The position numbers were made by a program, and so were the translations under genes. 63,884 nucleotides of DNA from an uncultured Lachnospiraceae bacterium (lineage in GTDB: Bacteria > Bacillota > Clostridia > Lachnospirales > Lachnospiraceae), in contig CAJTUZ010000021.1 of the NCBI GenBank assembly GCA_910579735.1, positions 1 through 63,884 of the forward strand, read 5' to 3'. Each line of letters begins with the position of its first letter. Within the stretch, counting starts at the first letter, position 1. Of the stretch, positions 60,301 through 63,884 are shown piece by piece. Under the pieces are notes generated by a model. The model ran no database searches and had not been told where the DNA came from. It worked only from the letters and a program-made list of their open reading frames with translations.

Positions 60301-61120
60301 ACGGAAAGAAGACGAAGTAAAACCGGGCGCGCCCGCGTGGCAGTCGACATTTGCCGATTTGATGAATTTGCTGCTCTGCTTCTTCGTTTTGCTGTTTTCC
60401 ATGTCAACGGTTGATGCGCAGAAATTTGAAATGATCGCGGCATCCTTTAACCAGACGTTCAGTATTTTTACGGCCGGCGCTACCGCGATTGGCGATGGTG
60501 TTCTGGTCAGTAATGGCGTCAGTCAGCTGAACGAGTTAGATAAATTTATCAACAGCACCGGTAAAATGGATGACGGGGATGTTGTTTCGGAAGATGTGGC
60601 CGAGGCGGTCGAGGAACTCAAGGAAGCGATCGAAGAGCTGGAACAGGCTCAGATGGAAGAATCCGAGCAAATGGCCGAGGCAATACAGGAAGCCATTGAT
60701 GAAAGAGATCTCGGAAAAGAAATTGACGTGGAGTTTACTTCACAATATGTACAGCTTACCTTAAAAGGTTCCCTTTTGTTTGATTCGGGAAGTACGGAGT
60801 TGAAGGCGGATGTGCTTCCGGTATTGGATCAGGTAGGTGTTATTTTACAGCGGTATCCCGGAAGCATCATTGAGATTGAAGGGCATACGGATAATGTGCC
60901 GATGTCGGGAGCCAAGTATTCGAACAATGACGAATTGAGTTCGGGACGTGCATTGTCGGTGTTTAATTATCTGCTGTCAATAACGAATCTGGATCCGGCG
61001 CTTGTAAAACATTCCGGCCGCGGTGAATATGTACCGGTGGCGGATAATTCGACTCCGGAAGGAAGAACGATGAACAGACGAGTTGAGATAAAAATATATA
61101 ATTCATTAAGTTCTTATTAA
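60293..61120 (+). CDS. motB: Flagellar stator protein MotB
   Basis: Peptidoglycan-anchored stator partner of MotA. 275 residues. The single membrane helix carries the ion-carrying Asp22 (WQSTFADLMNLLLCFFVLLF). A Glu-rich linker (about 95-135) may be the plug/coiled-coil. The C-terminal OmpA-like peptidoglycan-binding domain shows IEIEGHTDNVPMSG, SSGRALSVFNYLL and GRTMNRRVEI. The ATG is in the tail of motA. Ion preference cannot be told. Confidence 0.95.
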   Translation: MAKRKEDEVKPGAPAWQSTFADLMNLLLCFFVLLFSMSTVDAQKFEMIAASFNQTFSIFTAGATAIGDGVLVSNGVSQLNELDKFINSTGKMDDGDVVSEDVAEAVEELKEAIEELEQAQMEESEQMAEAIQEAIDERDLGKEIDVEFTSQYVQLTLKGSLLFDSGSTELKADVLPVLDQVGVILQRYPGSIIEIEGHTDNVPMSGAKYSNNDELSSGRALSVFNYLLSITNLDPALVKHSGRGEYVPVADNSTPEGRTMNRRVEIKIYNSLSSY

Positions 61121-61187
61121 CAGGATATGATTATATTTATAAAATAATATTTATAAAGCAAGACAACAAGGGGGAGGAAGCATTACC

Positions 61188-61709
61188 ATGAAAAAAAATC
61201 TGATATCCATTATCATACTGGCATTACTGGTTGTGAATATTGTCTTAACAGCCATTATGATGTTCAGTGTAACCGGCGCGGCAAACAAAACGGCAGCACT
61301 GGTTGACAATATCGCAACGGCGCTTAATCTGGAGCTGACGGCACAGACGGGCGAAGGAGCGGATGCGGTCAATGTTCCCATGGAGGAGACAGAAGTATAT
61401 ACGATACCGGAGTCCATGACGATCTCGTTGAAACCGGATGAGGACGGAACGCCTCACTTTTGTATGATCTCATCGGTCGGCTTTTCAATCAATATTAAGG
61501 ATAAAGCATATAAGACATACGGTTCGGATCTGACCGCTCAGGTAACATTGATACAGGATGCTATTAACAGTGTTTTTGCTCAGTATACAATGGAAGAAGC
61601 AAGAGCCAATGAGGCTGAGATCAAGAAGCAGATCTTAAAGGAAGTACAGGAGCTGTTTGATTCGGAATTTATTTTCAATGTCGCATTTAGTGGAACGATG
61701 TACCAGTAG
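61188..61709 (+). CDS. fliL: Flagellar basal-body protein FliL
   Basis: Membrane protein that surrounds and strengthens the stator. 173 residues. One N-terminal membrane helix (LISIIILALLVVNIVLTAIM), a linker, then the periplasmic-type FliL domain ending KEVQELFDSEFIFNVAFSGT. GGGGGAGG precedes the ATG. It sits between motB and fliM. Confidence 0.9.
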   Translation: MKKNLISIIILALLVVNIVLTAIMMFSVTGAANKTAALVDNIATALNLELTAQTGEGADAVNVPMEETEVYTIPESMTISLKPDEDGTPHFCMISSVGFSINIKDKAYKTYGSDLTAQVTLIQDAINSVFAQYTMEEARANEAEIKKQILKEVQELFDSEFIFNVAFSGTMYQ

Positions 61710-61756
61710 CCTTATACGCAGATTTGTTATATAATACCACGGGGAGGTGAGTTTTC

Positions 61757-62740
61757 GTGGGCGAGGTACTCTCACAAAGCGAAATTGATAATTTGCTTGC
61801 CGCTTTAAGCAGCGGTGAAATGGACACGGAACAGCTTCAGGATTCCAGTGAGAAGCAGGTGAAGAACTACGACTTCAAGAGACCTACGAAATTCTCAAAA
61901 GAGCATCTTCGTACTCTGGAGATTATTTTTGAACATTATGGAAGGCTGCTGTCAACATCCCTTCCGGTTTATCTTAGAAAGAACGTACAGGTTGAGGTGA
62001 CAAGTTCAGAGACGGTAATTTTCTCGGAGTTCAGCAACGCACTCTCGAATCCGCTGATTCTTGGAATTGTTAATTTCCAGCCGCTTGGCGGAATGATTCT
62101 GGTGGAACTTGCATCCAATCTCGGCTTTGCTATGATAGACAGAATGCTTGGCGGACAGGGTGAGCCGCTTGAGAAGAACAGAGAGTTTTCAGAGATAGAG
62201 ATGACCATTATTGAGAAAATGTTGGTAGTCTGTATGCAGCTTATGCGGGAACCCTGGAAAAATGTAGTGGATATTAATCCGGTTTTGGAAAGAATTGAGA
62301 CGAATTCTCAGTTTGCACAAATCATCGCACCGAATGATATGATAGCAATTGTTACTTTGGATATTAAAATCGGTGATGCAGAAGGTTTAATGAATGTCTG
62401 TCTGCCATTCTTTACGTTAGAGAGCGTAATGGATAAGTTGAATACCAAGTACTGGTATGCCAACATGCAGGAACAGGATGAAGAAGAATATGACGAATAT
62501 ATCGAGGCATTGCTGCGCAGAGTGGATGTTCCCGTCAAGGCGGTGCTTGGAAAAAGCAGAATATCAGTTACTGATTTTGTCAATCTGCAGTGCGGCGATA
62601 TCATACGATTAGATACCAATGTAGAACAGGATTTAAATGTCTATGTTGGAAATATAAAAAAATTTACCGCATTACCCGGCTCCAATAAGGATCGGTATGC
62701 TGTTAGAGTAACGTCGGTATTTAGAGAGGGGGAAGAATAG
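61757..62740 (+). CDS. fliM: Flagellar motor switch protein FliM
   Basis: C-ring protein that binds CheY-P. 327 residues. The N-terminal CheY-binding peptide is VLSQSEIDNLLAAL. The CheC-like middle domain (LGIVNFQPLGGMILVELASN, then MIDRMLGGQGEP) and C-terminal SpoA domain (RVDVPVKAVLGKSRISVTDF) follow. The start is GTG at 61757, with GGAGGTGA 7 bp upstream. fliY begins 4 bp after the stop. Confidence 0.96.
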   Translation: MGEVLSQSEIDNLLAALSSGEMDTEQLQDSSEKQVKNYDFKRPTKFSKEHLRTLEIIFEHYGRLLSTSLPVYLRKNVQVEVTSSETVIFSEFSNALSNPLILGIVNFQPLGGMILVELASNLGFAMIDRMLGGQGEPLEKNREFSEIEMTIIEKMLVVCMQLMREPWKNVVDINPVLERIETNSQFAQIIAPNDMIAIVTLDIKIGDAEGLMNVCLPFFTLESVMDKLNTKYWYANMQEQDEEEYDEYIEALLRRVDVPVKAVLGKSRISVTDFVNLQCGDIIRLDTNVEQDLNVYVGNIKKFTALPGSNKDRYAVRVTSVFREGEE

Positions 62741-62744
62741 AAGC

Positions 62745-63884
62745 ATGGATGGAGGAATGTTATCACAGGACGAAATAAATGCCCTGCTTAACGGCGGGGG
62801 CGGCTCTGACGGCGGTGACAGTGATACCGCACCGGCCGATACGGCATCTGATATAGACGAGAGTCTTGTAAGCGATATCGAAAGAGATGCGATCGGAGAA
62901 GTTGCCAATATCAGTATGGGATCTTCGGCAACAACATTATTTTCTCTTGTAAACCGGAAAGTAAATATTACAACACCGGTTGTTACGTTGGCCAAATGGG
63001 AAAACGTGCTGACAGAATATGAAAGACCATGCGTATTTATTCAGATTAAGTATACGGTTGGTCTGGATGGATCGAACATCTTGATCTTAAAGGAGCATGA
63101 TGTTAAAGTTATCACCGATTTGATGATGGGTGGTGATGGAAGTAATACAGACGGAGAGTTGGGAGAGCTGCATCTTAGCGCGATCTCAGAGGCGATGAAC
63201 CAGATGATGGGGTCTTCGGCAACTTCTCTTTCTACAATGCTTGGCAAGATGATCGATATTTCTCCTCCGGAGGCAAGTCTGGTGGACTTGACGGAATATA
63301 AATCGGGAGGGGATATTGCACCGTTTTTAGCAGGAACTTTCGTAAGAATTGCATTTCATATGCAGATCGATGACCTGGTAGATTCGACGATCATGCAGTT
63401 ATATCCGATTGATTTTGCAAAAGAATTGTGTACTACATTCTTGGATTCCCAGATGGGTCCGGCGGAACCGGCTTCCGAACCGGCACCGGCTGCTCCCGCA
63501 CCTACGCCGGCTCCTGCGCAGCCTGCACCGGCGGCGCCGCAGATGGATATGTCTCAGATGCAGGGAATGCCGCAAATGGGTATGCCTCAGATGGATATGA
63601 GTCAGATGCAGATGATGCCGCAAATGGGCATGCCGCAGATGCAGATGATGCCTCAGATGATGCCGCAAATGGGTATGCCGCAGATGCAGCCTAATATGAG
63701 TATTCAACCGGCACAATTCCAGAATTTTGCGGGCGACTTTAATCCGATGCAGCCGCAGGAAAACATAGATTTAATCAAGGATGTACCGTTGGAAGTGACG
63801 GTAGAGCTTGGAAGAACAGCCAAATCTATTTCTGATATTTTGGACTTTGCACCTGGCACGATTATTGAACTTGATAAGATTGCA
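62745..63884 (+). CDS. fliY: Flagellar switch phosphatase FliY (FliN/CheC fusion), 5' part
   Basis: C-ring protein with CheY-P phosphatase activity in Bacillus. 380 codons are in the window and the frame is open at the edge. N-terminal LSQDEINALLNGG resembles the CheY-binding peptide of FliM. The CheC-like domain carries both active-site patterns E-x-x-N: AIGEVANISMGSSA and AISEAMNQMMGSSA. Residues about 245-325 are a Pro/Ala-rich then Met/Gln/Pro-rich linker with repeated MPQMGMPQMQM units. The SpoA/FliN domain begins VPLEVTVELGRTAKSISDIL and runs off the end. ATG at 62745; the ATG at 62757 follows GGAGG too closely. Confidence 0.93.
   Translation, partial: MDGGMLSQDEINALLNGGGGSDGGDSDTAPADTASDIDESLVSDIERDAIGEVANISMGSSATTLFSLVNRKVNITTPVVTLAKWENVLTEYERPCVFIQIKYTVGLDGSNILILKEHDVKVITDLMMGGDGSNTDGELGELHLSAISEAMNQMMGSSATSLSTMLGKMIDISPPEASLVDLTEYKSGGDIAPFLAGTFVRIAFHMQIDDLVDSTIMQLYPIDFAKELCTTFLDSQMGPAEPASEPAPAAPAPTPAPAQPAPAAPQMDMSQMQGMPQMGMPQMDMSQMQMMPQMGMPQMQMMPQMMPQMGMPQMQPNMSIQPAQFQNFAGDFNPMQPQENIDLIKDVPLEVTVELGRTAKSISDILDFAPGTIIELDKIA
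63544..63702 (+). repeat. Tandem Met-Pro-Gln codon repeats in fliY
   Basis: A degenerate tandem tract built from ATGCCGCAGATG/CCTCAGATG units, coding MPQM, MSQM and QMQMM. It forms the linker between the CheC-like and FliN domains of FliY. Slipped-strand length change is likely here. Confidence 0.75.

Noticed and set aside
63399..63716. His/Leu/Arg-repeat minus-strand frame
   Set aside because: Complement of the Met-Pro-Gln repeats of fliY; no start signals.

Overview
The window looks like a chromosomal segment of a motile, endospore-forming member of the Clostridia, most likely a Lachnospiraceae. The reasons are the sporulation genes (gpr, spoIIP, a sleC-like cortex hydrolase, a sigma-K-type factor), a Firmicutes-order flagellar operon directly behind codY, a minimal sufCB pair, AGGAGG-type ribosome binding sites, and families I associate with Lachnospiraceae (DUF5716, DUF5717, DUF5722). 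No rRNA, tRNA, CRISPR array, insertion sequence or phage gene was seen. Nothing was searched in a database; family names come from motif recognition.

Layout. 1-2.3 kb: 3' part of htpG with an odd acidic repeat insert, then a hexapeptide acetyltransferase. 2.4-4.6 kb: a glycosidase-like lipoprotein. 4.6-11.8 kb: a sleC-like spore cortex-lytic enzyme gene split in two by 5,864 bp. The intervening DNA carries a secreted glycosidase-like protein, a secreted four-repeat protein, a LysR regulator and a divergent MATE exporter, and is bordered by a 6-bp direct repeat (ATGGTA). Removing it restores one in-frame gene. 11.9-19.0 kb: four co-directional uncharacterised genes (beta-domain plus alpha-solenoid giant, Hsp70/actin-fold-like protein, TPR-like protein, membrane coiled-coil protein). 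19.0-24.3 kb: purC, purF, purB, purA. 24.4-28.2 kb: GNAT acetyltransferase, sufC-sufB, and a PurF paralogue whose glutaminase site is gone. 28.3-31.2 kb: a yybP-ykoY (manganese) riboswitch and TMEM165/MneA-type exporter, then a zinc-ribbon/TPM-domain membrane pair.

31.2-37.2 kb: rpsT (divergent), gpr, spoIIP, lepA, hemW, the order known from Bacillus. 37.3-40.1 kb: a sigma-K-like factor without pro-sequence, a degenerate HD-GYP protein and an orphan PilT-like ATPase. 40.3-46.2 kb: comM, dprA, topA, codY. 46.4 kb to the end: flgB-flgC-fliE-fliF-fliG-fliH-fliI-fliJ-motE-like-fliK-flgD-TIGR02530-flgE-flbD-motA-motB-fliL-fliM-fliY (fliY runs off the end). These encode the rod, MS ring, switch, export ATPase, hook, stator and switch phosphatase.

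The items I rate most worth a second look are the precisely splittable sleC gene, the four-gene Hsp70-like/solenoid/membrane cluster, and a near-identical 18-nt element placed 30-43 bp upstream of gpr, spoIIP and sleC.
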